A stretch of 64,000 bases of DNA. Source: Gracilibacillus caseinilyticus. GTDB taxonomy: Bacteria; Bacillota; Bacilli; Bacillales; Amphibacillaceae. Location of the stretch: contig NZ_CP095072.1 of NCBI RefSeq assembly GCF_022919115.1, forward strand, positions 2,232,001-2,296,000, read 5' to 3'. Numbering within the stretch: position 1 is the stretch's first letter; each line of letters starts with the position of its first letter. The position numbers were made by a program, and so were the translations under genes. The notes under the pieces were generated by a model that did no database searches, was not told the DNA's origin, and was given only the letters and a program-made list of their open reading frames with translations. Below, in pieces: positions 45,559 to 54,858 of this stretch.

Positions 45559-46383
45559 CTACCCCTTGGTTGCTCCACCGAAACTGAACCCTTTTGACAT
45601 AAACTTCTGTGAGAATAAATAAAGAATGACAGCAGGCATCGTATAAATGACTGAGAATGCTGCTAATTTTCCGTATTCGACCATCCCGTATGTGCCAAAG
45701 AATTGATAGATGGTGACGGAAGCGGGGAATTTATCTGGTGACTGAATGAGAATGTATGGGACAAAAAAGTTTCCCCAACTCATTGAAAAAGTGAAAATCG
45801 CGACTGTACATATGCCGGGTATCATTAGTGGTGCTACTACTTTTCGTAAACAAGTCCAAATCGATGCACCATCTACCCACGCTGATTCTTCTAATTCGAG
45901 AGGAACGGCATCCATAAAGTTTTTTAACATCCAAATGCCATAAGGTAGACCAGATGCTGTTAAGAATAACATAGTGGCTACTAACGAATCTTGCAAGTTT
46001 AAGAACATAAACAACTGATAGACTGGTACCATTACTGCTGTGATTGGTAAAGACGTCATGAATAGAATGGTAAACATAAATGGCTTTTTATACTTTAAAG
46101 CATATCGTGACAGTGGATAAGCTGCAAGTACACCGACGATTACCACGAGTGTTGCTTGCCCGAGTGATAAAAACAAACCGATGATAAAGGCTCGAATATT
46201 CGTTGGATCTGACAAAATGGCGGAAAAATTACGCAGTGTAAACAACGATGGCATCGATAGCGCTTGCTTCGCATTGGCATCAAAAGAAGCAAAAATCACC
46301 CATAATAATGGCAAAAGGAATAAAGCGCCTATCATTGATAAGACGATATAAGGAACGGTTTTTTCTAATGTATATCGGTTCAT
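45559..46383 (-). CDS. Carbohydrate ABC transporter permease (MalG type)
   Basis: A 274-residue membrane subunit with six helices. The EAA loop is EESAWVDGASIWTCLRKVVAPL, in which Ala-Ala is replaced by Ser-Ala. TSLPITAVMVPVYQLFMFLN and PFMFTILFMTSLP fit the class. It partners the permease at 46398 and feeds the GH38 enzyme. Confidence 0.92.
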   Translation of the reverse strand: MNRYTLEKTVPYIVLSMIGALFLLPLLWVIFASFDANAKQALSMPSLFTLRNFSAILSDPTNIRAFIIGLFLSLGQATLVVIVGVLAAYPLSRYALKYKKPFMFTILFMTSLPITAVMVPVYQLFMFLNLQDSLVATMLFLTASGLPYGIWMLKNFMDAVPLELEESAWVDGASIWTCLRKVVAPLMIPGICTVAIFTFSMSWGNFFVPYILIQSPDKFPASVTIYQFFGTYGMVEYGKLAAFSVIYTMPAVILYLFSQKFMSKGFSFGGATKG

Positions 46384-46397
46384 AATGGACCTCCTTT

Positions 46398-47276
46398 CTA
46401 CACTTGCACCTTCATGGAACGGATATAGAAAAGACTAGCTACAACCCCGATCAGTAAAAGAACCAGTGAGATAGCTGTTCCATAACCGAGCTGATAGTTG
46501 ACAAATGCCTGGTTATACATAAAGATTGGTAAGGTTTGTGTCGCAGTACCAGGACCACCCCCGGTCATGGCATAGATTAAGGTGAAGACACCTAACGTCT
46601 GTAAGGTAACGAGGATCATGTTCGTTACAATCGATCCTTTGACAATCGGTACAATTAGACGGAACAAAATTTGCAATTTCGATGCGCCGTCCATTTTTGC
46701 TGCTTCTTCGATACTTTTTGGTACATCATCCAAGGAAGCTTGAAAGACCAGCATAGAAAAAGCAGTCCCATGCCAAATATTTGCGATACAGACGCTAATC
46801 AGTGGAAATGTGTACAGCCATGTGACCCCGTCCATTCCCAACGCATGGATGATGGCGTTTAATGTGCCGTTATCATTGAGGAAGGCTACCCAGCAGAATG
46901 CCACGACGATTTCAGGGGTCACCCAGCCGGCAATTACGATAATGCCAATGATTCTTCGGAAGGTTGTGTTCTTTTCTTTCATCAAAAAAGCTAGTAAAAA
47001 ACCTAATAGCTGCTGACCGATGATAGCAGAGAGCAACAAGAAGAGAATCGTTTTTACCACACTGATTCGAAAGTTAGCATCCTGAAACATGGTGACAAAA
47101 TTGTCAAAACCGACAAATTGCATCTGTTGTGCCTGTGCACCAGTAAGCGCCAGGTTGGTGAAAGAAAAATAGAATGTTAAAAGAATCGGTCCAATAAAAA
47201 AGATTAATAACAGGAACCATGAGGGTAATAGAAAGAAAATCGATCGGATGGTAAGCGTTCTAGAACTACTATTCAT
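46398..47276 (-). CDS. Carbohydrate ABC transporter permease (MalF type)
   Basis: A 292-residue membrane subunit. SIFFLLPSWFLLLIFFIGPILL at the N-terminus, FVGFDNFVTMFQDANFRISV, and the EAA loop EEAAKMDGASKLQILFRLIVP identify it. It sits between the binding protein and the second permease genes. Confidence 0.92.
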   Translation of the reverse strand: MNSSSRTLTIRSIFFLLPSWFLLLIFFIGPILLTFYFSFTNLALTGAQAQQMQFVGFDNFVTMFQDANFRISVVKTILFLLLSAIIGQQLLGFLLAFLMKEKNTTFRRIIGIIVIAGWVTPEIVVAFCWVAFLNDNGTLNAIIHALGMDGVTWLYTFPLISVCIANIWHGTAFSMLVFQASLDDVPKSIEEAAKMDGASKLQILFRLIVPIVKGSIVTNMILVTLQTLGVFTLIYAMTGGGPGTATQTLPIFMYNQAFVNYQLGYGTAISLVLLLIGVVASLFYIRSMKVQV

Positions 47277-47346
47277 GTTATCACCTCACTATATCTAATC
47301 GTTGCTGGTCTGCCTCTCGTAACAGAGGAAGCAAACCAGCTCACGT

Positions 47347-48735
47347 TTATCTTTCGATCGTTTTATCTGCGCCGACAATGTCGGTTACTTGTTTTTGGTA
47401 TTGTTCTACAGCTTGTTCCGGCGTGATTGCATCTGTTACCACTTGCTCCACAAGGGTCTGAATAACGGTGGAGACATTCGGATATTTATCGACAGCCGGA
47501 CGGAAGTTAGTTGTTTCTACGAATGACGTTGCTTCTTCAAAAAATGGCAACTCCTGATATGCTGAATCTTCACTGGCAGATTGAAATGGTGTGATGTTGC
47601 GATCGTTTAATTGTAAATCAAGATTCATTTCTGGAGTGGATGCCATTTTGATAAACGCCCATGCCATATCCTTGTTATCTGATTTGGCTGGGATGGATAA
47701 TGCCCAACCGCCGGACATCGAGGTGGATCCAGGTTCTTGCCCGTTTTCTGTTGGCATTGCGGCGTAACCTAATGTTTCTTCAAATTCTGGCCAAGGTGCC
47801 GGTCCGTTTTCATGCCAGTTACCTGTTTGCCACATACCATCCAAGCCAATGGCCAATTTGTTATTCGGCATTAACTCCTGATAAGCAATCGAACTGCCTT
47901 GGCCATTTAAGACTTGCGATAGATTAGGACCTAATTCACTTTCATAGACGTTGTCGATGAATTGAAACGCACTTAATAAGCCATCACTTTTGACGATCCA
48001 TTTTTCTTCATCGAAATCATATAGCGGGTCATCTGTTCCATATAAAAGCATTTCAAATGTTTGCATGGAAGTAGCTTCTCCTGTAGCTTTACCTGAGTTC
48101 ATCCATAAAGGAACAACCTCATCACCGAATGTCTCTTTTACTGCGATTGCCGCATTTAGAACATCTTCCCAATTTGCTGGCTCCCATGGAATGGTGATAC
48201 CGGCTTCTTTCAGCAACTCTTTGTTATACCAAAGGCCTCTTGTGTCCGTGTTGTATGGAACACCGTAGATACTTCCATCTTCTGCTGTTACCCCTTTTTT
48301 TACGGTATCGGTAATCTCTCCCCAGCCTTCCCACGCTTCAATCCGGTCATCAAGCGGTTCGAGGTACCCAGCGCTTGCATCCGAATTCACCATAAATGTA
48401 TCTTCTGTCACGATATCTGGAGCGGAATCTTCCGATTGCAGAAGTAGTGAAACCTTAGCAAAATAATCTCCTTCACTAACTTCTAATGGAACCAGGTTCA
48501 CGGTGACATCTGGATGTTCTTCGTTAAATTTAGGTATAACCGTATCGTTTAACCAATTAATTAACCCTTGATTGGTCCCCCCACCAGTTCGGAACGTGAT
48601 GCTGATTTCACTTTTTTCCGTCTTTTCTGAGTCTTTCTCATTGGTGGAGTCTGAAGAAGAAGGTTCATTATTGGAACAGGCCGATAGGAAGATGAGGAAT
48701 AGCATACAAAAACCAGATAGTATCCATTTTTTCAT
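47347..48735 (-). CDS. Sugar-binding lipoprotein of the mannoside transporter
   Basis: A 462-residue family 1 solute-binding protein. The signal peptide ends at lipobox FLSAC, followed by a Ser/Asp/Glu/Lys linker. FNEEHPDVTVNLVPLEVSEGD, YGVPYNTDTRGLWYNKELLKEAG and the GLDGMWQTGNWHENGPAPWP segment fit sugar binding. It is the first gene of the GH38 operon, behind a cre box at 48768-48782. Confidence 0.92.
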   Translation of the reverse strand: MKKWILSGFCMLFLIFLSACSNNEPSSSDSTNEKDSEKTEKSEISITFRTGGGTNQGLINWLNDTVIPKFNEEHPDVTVNLVPLEVSEGDYFAKVSLLLQSEDSAPDIVTEDTFMVNSDASAGYLEPLDDRIEAWEGWGEITDTVKKGVTAEDGSIYGVPYNTDTRGLWYNKELLKEAGITIPWEPANWEDVLNAAIAVKETFGDEVVPLWMNSGKATGEATSMQTFEMLLYGTDDPLYDFDEEKWIVKSDGLLSAFQFIDNVYESELGPNLSQVLNGQGSSIAYQELMPNNKLAIGLDGMWQTGNWHENGPAPWPEFEETLGYAAMPTENGQEPGSTSMSGGWALSIPAKSDNKDMAWAFIKMASTPEMNLDLQLNDRNITPFQSASEDSAYQELPFFEEATSFVETTNFRPAVDKYPNVSTVIQTLVEQVVTDAITPEQAVEQYQKQVTDIVGADKTIER

Positions 48736-48767
48736 TTTGTTAACTCCCCTTTAATGGTTAATAGTAA

Positions 48768-48782
48768 AGCAAACGCTTACAA
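48768..48782 (-). promoter_or_regulatory. cre box (CcpA site) of the alpha-mannosidase operon
   Basis: The minus strand TTGTAAGCGTTTGCT matches the cre consensus WTGNAANCGNWNNCW at every defined position. It lies 33-47 bp before the binding-protein ATG, in the leader, where CcpA acts as a roadblock. Confidence 0.8.
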
Positions 48783-49130
48783 TGTATATGTGTATATCAC
48801 ACTCCTTGAGATGTTGATATAAAGAGTATATTTAATGGAGTTAAAAGATATGACAATATGTTTAATTTGGTATAGTGAAGGATCAGGGAGAGCTGAAAGG
48901 GATTTGATATTCCAATTCATCTAAGCAAAAATCGACAAAACCGTCCATAGACACATACCATTTTATGTGATACGTTTTTAGTTATAAATATTACGTTAAG
49001 TAACTCGGAGGTGAATGAAGATGAGTATATAGTCCTATTCATGAAATGTATTTACCTATGCATGAGAAGTGAAGAATGACATCATGAGGGAATCCATCGA
49101 AAATAGGGATTTCTTTTTTATTTCCAACCA
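48783..49130. other. Intergenic promoter region, no gene seen
   Basis: AT-rich divergent region between the mannoside operon and the large secreted protein gene. Apart from the two cre boxes at its edges I see no supported feature. Confidence 0.5.
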
Positions 49131-49146
49131 TTGAAAACGTTTTCAA
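49131..49146 (+). promoter_or_regulatory. cre box (CcpA site) of the large secreted protein gene
   Basis: TTGAAAACGTTTTCAA is a perfect 16-bp palindrome and an exact cre match, ending 22 bp before the ATG at 49169. Confidence 0.85.
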
Positions 49147-49168
49147 ATATAATTGGAGGGGTTGCGAA

Positions 49169-52100
49169 ATGTCGAATAACCTTTTTAAATCAATTGTTGT
49201 CTTCATCAGTCTATTTATGATCTTTATTAGTCAAAACAAAGAGATAACAGCAGAGAATAGTGTATCAACTCCACAGAAATTTGATTTTGGATGTGAGTCC
49301 AGTCCAACTGCCGAAGGATACCTTCAGATATCAAATAAAACTATCTATAATCAGTCAAAAGGATATGGATTGGATAAAGAAACGGATTGCAGAGACAGGG
49401 GAGAACCCGATGATTTGCGCAGAGATTTTACCAATGGCGGAGCGTATACGATGAAAGTCGATCTTGCAAATGGTAATTATTTTGTCAAGGTGATATCTGG
49501 TGATCACATTGCTGCCAATAAAACAGATGTCACGATTGAAGGTGAACCAAAGGAAAGAATGCAGTCTGGCACAGATCAATATGCAACACCAATCTACCAG
49601 ACAGAGGTTACCGACAATCAATTAAATATTCAGTTTGGTGAAGATGGCCGGGTGAACGGTGTCGAGATTTTCTCTGCTGATGAATCAACTCCTCCTGTCT
49701 GGCCGGAAGAAAGTGAGCTTCGTTTGTCCAATATTACAAAAAACACTGTCGATATGCATTGGACTACGCCGGAAGATAATGTAGCGGTCAGCCAGTACAA
49801 GATTTATAGCAATGATGCGTTACTGGCAGAAATCGATACAGAAGCGACACAAACTGTACATGGAGTAACTTCTTATCCATTAGAGCGTCCTAATGACGAT
49901 TTAACAGATGTCACGTTACGGGTAGAGGCTGGTGACGCTTCAGATAACTGGTCAACAGATGGACCCTCCGCCAGCACGAAGCTTGTTCCGGAGTCCATCA
50001 ATATTGATGGACCAGATAGAATAAGTGTACCTGCAGATGATGATGCGGAACAACCATATATGGCAGATGTAGTGGATCAGTATGGATTTCAACTTCCTGA
50101 TGAAGAAGTGGTGTGGAAATTAGAGGGTAATGCACCAGATTGGCTCCATATCACGGATGAAGGGATTCTTACGACCGATCATTCGCCAGAGTCTCCACAG
50201 ACAATTACGCTAAAGGCGATGGCGCAATCAAATCAAGAGGTATTCTTAGAGAAGGAAATTACCATTTATCGTCCTCAAGCATCCGAGATAACGATAATTG
50301 GTCAAAAAGGAATAGCAAAACCTGAACAGGGTACGGAGACATTTTCCTATCAAGCAAATGTAATGGATCAATTTGGGAGTATTATGCCAACTGCTTCAAC
50401 CAATTGGGAAATAGTAAATGATTCCGTTAAAGGGGTAAATATCAATCAAGATGGAACGCTTACTATTTCAAGTTCTGCCTCAGAGCAAATGATTGCGCTA
50501 AAGGCAAGTTCAAAGAAAAATAATGAAGTTTTCGCGCAACAAAATATTTTGATTAATAAAAAAACGTACAAGTATTTACCGATTGAAGGTGGTTTTGCCG
50601 TGGAGAACGGTGAAGAATCCTACAATCGTCCGTTGTATGGCCAGCACAATTCTCCGAGAATAATAGCATTAGTTGGAGATAAACCGGACAGTCTGATCTT
50701 TCGTAACAGAGGGAATAGTGATCAAGAAAAGTTAGGTCATGTGTTTTTTGGTTTAAAAAATGGAAAATGGTTTGGAGACTTTGAAACAATTACTTCCAGA
50801 TATGTTTCTGGTCATCAGGAATATGAGTTGCGAGATCCTTCCATCGAAGGGACGATCCTGTTAACCTATGTTCGCCCAGATGACTTTGAAGGATTACTAG
50901 TAAAAGTCACTTTGCCTGATGCCTACACAGATGAACTGGTTATTGCTTCGGGTGGTCGTGATTATGGAAGTTATGGTTCCCAGAATTACGACGCAATGAA
51001 ATTCACCCCTTCCGATGCAGCTGGAACCGAAGTGAGAATTGAACAGAATTACTTTGCTATTGAGGGTGGCGGTCCCTCGCTTTATGGGACTTCCAATGTT
51101 CCACTTAAGCTTAAACGGGTTGATGCTGCCGGGTTTAGTGAAGGTCCGGAAGCGCTTCTTGCCGAGGAGGCAGGATCACAACCAATGGCAACAGGTACTA
51201 CTGCTGGAAATTATGACAACGAAGTTTATTTTAATATAACAACTGGCGATGTAGCTTCGGATGAGATGAAGGATTATCTGTCTAAGCCAGCAAAAGTGTT
51301 TGAGAAGAGTGTCAACTACTATAAGGATTTGTCCGAGTCCGTTAAAATGGATACGCCTAATCCATATTTGAATGCTGCTCTTCCTGCAGCAAGCCTGGCA
51401 CTGGATGCTTCCTGGAACAATCCTACCTTTCAGCATGGCCCTATTAACTGGTTTGTTCCATTGCCTGGATGGCGTTCAACCTATGGTGCGACAACAGCTG
51501 GCTGGGAGGATCGTGCTGCAGCACATGCGATAGCCTACTTTGAGAAGCAGGCATCCAATGGCAGAATTCCATCGAAACTTAATGGAGATTCTCATTACAA
51601 TATGGGAGAAGTATTAGTGGATATGATGCTGTACAACTGGGAGTGGACAGGAGATCTGGAGATGATGGCCAATGGTGGATTTGATTTTATTGCCAATCAT
51701 TTAAACTGGATGGATGAATACATGGAAACAAACAATGAAGGACTGTATGAGAGCCATTTGAATGCGTGGAATACAGATAATAAATGGAATAATGGCGGTG
51801 GGGCAACGATTGCCAGTGTATATACGTGGCGTGCCAATAAGGAAATGGCGGAAATCGCCAAACGTTTAGAAAAAGATCCGACCATTTTCCAACAACGTGT
51901 TGAAAAAATTGAACAGGCGATGAAAAACAAATTATGGGTAGCGGATAAAGGGGTTTTTGGAGAATATAAGGATGTGTATGGCTTGCAACGGGTACATGAA
52001 TCTCCTGACCTGTCCAGTATTTACACGCCAATTGATTTAGGTTTCACTGACCTTTTTCAAAGCTACCAAATGCTGCGCTTTACGGAAACAGAGCTGGAAA

Positions 52101-53953
52101 ATGTAACAGACAGCATACCACGTGATGGACGTGTGCCATGGACATCCAATTGGTTACCTAATGTGTATTCAAGCAGAGGGATGTATACAGCTGAGTCCGC
52201 CAACCTGATGCTTACCTACTATCGTCTTGGTCTGGTAGAAGAGGCGACAGAATTACAAGCTGGTATTGATGCCAATTTATTCACAGGACCTGGGCCTGGT
52301 GTCCTCTCCTATATTCAAAGGGAAGACGGCTCACAATCGGGCCATGTAGATTTCACAGATGTTACTTCCATGTATGTAAGAACTGCTGTAGAAGGACTGT
52401 TCGGTATTAAAATGGATGTCCCCCAAGAGCAGGCGACCATTCAGCCATCTTTTCCTCGTGAATGGAAACAGGCATCGATTGAAACAGAGTACCTGGCATA
52501 TGACTATAGCATGTCGGATCATCAGGAAACGATTTCGATTACTAGCGGAAAAGATTTGGAATATCAGTTAAAGCTGATTGCGAGAGGTACGAACATCAAG
52601 TCTGTTAAGGTAAACGGGAAAAATGTTGATTACAGATTAGATCCAGGAATAGGTCACACATGGTTGGAAATAAATACACCTGAAAGTAATCAGGCAACAA
52701 TTGAAGTAGAATATAACAAAGGAAAATCAAAAAATATGCCAGAAATAAAGGCAGCTTCTTCAGGTGCTGTCAACGAACCATATTCTTTTTCTGTTAAACA
52801 TGGTGACATCGTTCGTCTTCATGATCCTCAAGGAATACTAGAGATGGATAGAGCCAAGATAAAGAAATCGAAGGCATCTGTTCAACTGAAAGATAAACAA
52901 GGAGCCCATACCTTCTTTGTCTTAGTTGAATCTGGCGAAAGTGAAATGTGGCTGCCTGTCAATGTCACGTTAAAACAGTCAATGGAAATCGTGGATGAAG
53001 ATCTAGTGCTAAAAGGTGGTAAGGCTTATGCTCAGTTTGCTATCGAAAATAACAGCAGTAGAAACATGAATATAAAAGGAACAGCTTCTATTGCTGGAAC
53101 TCACTATGGTATGCATACCCATATCAAAGCGAATGAAAAATCGGAAACTGTTATGTTTGAAATAAAAGATATATCAATGTTGACACCAGGTGAAAATTTG
53201 TTAACTTTAGATACAAAAGGTAAAGATAGATACGAGCTTAAGACGAATCTCACCAGTTGGGAATTAGATCAACAACTTTCCGGTGTTTATATGAATTCGT
53301 ACAACATCCATAAGATTGATTTACGTCATTACGTCAATCAGGATTTAGCCAATTTACATCAAAATAAGTACACACCACAGCCTGAATTGTTTTACTGGGA
53401 TAATATTCCTAGTACTGTTACAGAGTATGGGCTTAATTGGTGGCAATATCGCGATGGACAGGATAAGGTGAAACCAGATTTGACAAGATTGGACGATCTG
53501 GATGACGACTTTGAATCTGATATGGGGATTCCTTTTTCAATTCCTGACCAAGAGGAAAATGCGGTATTTACATCGCTTTATGATAATTTTCCTGATCATG
53601 TTGAGATCCCGGTAAATGTAACGGGAAACAAGCTATATTTCTTCTTAGCTGTGGCAACCAACCACATGCAAAGCAGGATAGAAAATGCAACCATTACAGT
53701 AAACTTGAGCAATGGAGAAGAAAGATCACTGCCTCTTGTTAATCCTGAAAATATCGATGACTGGCTAAGTGAGAATACGTCCAGTTCCTATGCACAAAGC
53801 GGATTTATCCAGGATCTTGGTGATGGTGCTCATGGCAACATATTGAGTGTTGATCTAGGATCATCAATAAAAATTGAAAGTGTGGAGATGGAGACGCTTA
53901 GTAACGAGGTTATGACGGGATTGTTAGGAATGACTGTATTGGAATCAAAATAA
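49169..53953 (+). CDS. Large secreted multidomain protein with putative six-hairpin glycosidase core
   Basis: 1594 residues. The signal peptide is residues 1-29 (hydrophobic SIVVFISLFMIFIS), with no lipobox, LPXTG or SLH motif, so it is secreted. Residues about 36-165 resemble the galactose-binding-like N-terminal domain of rhamnogalacturonan acetylesterases (FDFGCESSPTAEGYLQIS, YGLDKETDCRDRGEPDDLRR, NGNYFVKVISGD). A fibronectin-III-like domain spans 185-272. Two tandem Ig-like (Big) repeats lie at 273-370 and 371-467. The core, about 468-1160, looks like DUF4450/six-hairpin glycosidase proteins (GPINWFVPLPGWRSTYGATTAGWEDRAAAH, YNWEWTGDLEMMANGGFDFI). The C-terminal 430 residues are beta-rich and unrecognised. 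The family call is from memory; the likely role is extracellular attack on a plant heteropolysaccharide. GGAGGGG precedes the ATG. Confidence 0.75.
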   Translation: MSNNLFKSIVVFISLFMIFISQNKEITAENSVSTPQKFDFGCESSPTAEGYLQISNKTIYNQSKGYGLDKETDCRDRGEPDDLRRDFTNGGAYTMKVDLANGNYFVKVISGDHIAANKTDVTIEGEPKERMQSGTDQYATPIYQTEVTDNQLNIQFGEDGRVNGVEIFSADESTPPVWPEESELRLSNITKNTVDMHWTTPEDNVAVSQYKIYSNDALLAEIDTEATQTVHGVTSYPLERPNDDLTDVTLRVEAGDASDNWSTDGPSASTKLVPESINIDGPDRISVPADDDAEQPYMADVVDQYGFQLPDEEVVWKLEGNAPDWLHITDEGILTTDHSPESPQTITLKAMAQSNQEVFLEKEITIYRPQASEITIIGQKGIAKPEQGTETFSYQANVMDQFGSIMPTASTNWEIVNDSVKGVNINQDGTLTISSSASEQMIALKASSKKNNEVFAQQNILINKKTYKYLPIEGGFAVENGEESYNRPLYGQHNSPRIIALVGDKPDSLIFRNRGNSDQEKLGHVFFGLKNGKWFGDFETITSRYVSGHQEYELRDPSIEGTILLTYVRPDDFEGLLVKVTLPDAYTDELVIASGGRDYGSYGSQNYDAMKFTPSDAAGTEVRIEQNYFAIEGGGPSLYGTSNVPLKLKRVDAAGFSEGPEALLAEEAGSQPMATGTTAGNYDNEVYFNITTGDVASDEMKDYLSKPAKVFEKSVNYYKDLSESVKMDTPNPYLNAALPAASLALDASWNNPTFQHGPINWFVPLPGWRSTYGATTAGWEDRAAAHAIAYFEKQASNGRIPSKLNGDSHYNMGEVLVDMMLYNWEWTGDLEMMANGGFDFIANHLNWMDEYMETNNEGLYESHLNAWNTDNKWNNGGGATIASVYTWRANKEMAEIAKRLEKDPTIFQQRVEKIEQAMKNKLWVADKGVFGEYKDVYGLQRVHESPDLSSIYTPIDLGFTDLFQSYQMLRFTETELENVTDSIPRDGRVPWTSNWLPNVYSSRGMYTAESANLMLTYYRLGLVEEATELQAGIDANLFTGPGPGVLSYIQREDGSQSGHVDFTDVTSMYVRTAVEGLFGIKMDVPQEQATIQPSFPREWKQASIETEYLAYDYSMSDHQETISITSGKDLEYQLKLIARGTNIKSVKVNGKNVDYRLDPGIGHTWLEINTPESNQATIEVEYNKGKSKNMPEIKAASSGAVNEPYSFSVKHGDIVRLHDPQGILEMDRAKIKKSKASVQLKDKQGAHTFFVLVESGESEMWLPVNVTLKQSMEIVDEDLVLKGGKAYAQFAIENNSSRNMNIKGTASIAGTHYGMHTHIKANEKSETVMFEIKDISMLTPGENLLTLDTKGKDRYELKTNLTSWELDQQLSGVYMNSYNIHKIDLRHYVNQDLANLHQNKYTPQPELFYWDNIPSTVTEYGLNWWQYRDGQDKVKPDLTRLDDLDDDFESDMGIPFSIPDQEENAVFTSLYDNFPDHVEIPVNVTGNKLYFFLAVATNHMQSRIENATITVNLSNGEERSLPLVNPENIDDWLSENTSSSYAQSGFIQDLGDGAHGNILSVDLGSSIKIESVEMETLSNEVMTGLLGMTVLESK

Positions 53954-54062
53954 AAAAGAGAACTCCAGATAACCACTTCCTATGAATACGAGCCTTTAAG
54001 TCAAATCAATTACCAAACGTCACAACAGTTGGTTATATTCATTTTATGGTGATAAAATATGT

Positions 54063-54099
54063 AAAAGCAGATGGGCACGCTACCCATTCTGCTTTTTTC
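54063..54099 (+). terminator. Terminator of the secreted protein gene
   Basis: AAAAGCAGATGGG pairs with CCCATTCTGCTTTT (one bulge), then TTTCTT. Confidence 0.75.
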
Positions 54100-54149
54100 T
54101 TATGATACAGATTATGTCAACTAACAGCTTAGTGGTAATTTTGAAATAT

Positions 54150-54300
54150 TTCATCTGCTTGGAGACCGCTCCGGCCAACCACTCCGCGTCCTGCGGGGCA
54201 CGGCTGAAGCTAACTGTGAAGAAAGGCACTTCACAAAGTGGATCTTCAGCACCTGCACTTTCCGCGGGAGTCTACGTGGTTGGCCTGCGCTAGGATAGGT
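54150..54300. repeat. GC-rich intergenic inverted repeat (copy R2)
   Basis: GGCCAACCAC (about 54173-54182) and GTGGTTGGCC (about 54277-54286) close a large imperfect hairpin. CGTCCTGCGGGGCACGGCTG and GAAGCTAACT match copy R1 at 3.2 kb. The ORFs that run through it are not genes. Confidence 0.75.
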
Positions 54301-54429
54301 CCTCTACAACTTTTGTAAGAGCTAGCATTTGAAGCGCATCCCTAATTGTCATAAATAATAGCATTTGAATCAATAACATAATGCCTAGCACCACTGCTTT
54401 TTGCTGTTCCATCCGTTGTAGCACTTCTT

Positions 54430-54620
54430 CTAAGCGTAGGAAATATGCGGAGACTCCGCATGCGTCAGTGCAAGCTGAAGATCCGTTTTGTCTGTGCCCG
54501 TGTCTACAAGTATCGCTTCGAAGTGGGATTCCTCGGCACAAGGCAGCAATGAAGTAATTCAAGTAGTAGCCTAGCTGAAGCCGTGCCCCACAGGACTCGG
54601 AGCAATTTTTAGGAGCTTTG
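54430..54620. repeat. GC-rich intergenic repeat (copy R3)
   Basis: Positions 54528-54605 (TTCCTCGGCACAAGGCAGCA, then GTAGTAGCCTAGCTGAAGCC) match the reverse complement of 3160-3225 with short indels. An inner palindrome GCGGAGACTCCGC lies near 54448. It is adjacent to R2, so 54150-54620 may be one composite element. Confidence 0.7.
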
Positions 54621-54753
54621 CTAAGCATATAAAATTGTCAAAATTACCATATAGACATACAGTTCCATTTGACATAATCCATATTACAGGTAGCTCTATA
54701 TCAACCTGTAATGGATAAAACGTGGAATGTTTATTACAAAAAAACAACCAGGA

Positions 54754-54797
54754 ATACAAAAAAATAATTTGATTTTTTGTATAATTACAGATATTAT
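54754..54797 (+). promoter_or_regulatory. Promoter of the ArsR-type regulator with overlapping inverted repeat
   Basis: TTGATT (54769-54774), 17 bp and TATTAT (54792-54797) form a promoter. An inverted repeat ATACAAAAAA...ATTTTTTGTAT (54754-54782) overlaps its -35. The stretch TTTTTTGTATAATTA recurs exactly at about 55783-55797, before the next operon. Probably autoregulation by the encoded protein. Confidence 0.6.
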
Positions 54798-54858
54798 GTA
54801 GGTATAAGGTTATTTAATAAATATATTGATTAAATTAATAAAACGGGGGATGTTCACA

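Noticed and set aside
54102..54628. ORFs of 63 and 112 residues over repeats R2/R3
   Set aside because: Composition and position follow the repeat, no ribosome site, and the sequence is Cys/Arg-rich noise.
54826..54858. Earlier start of the ArsR-type protein (11 extra residues)
   Set aside because: No ribosome site ahead of it, whereas ACGGGGGA is well placed for ATG 54859.
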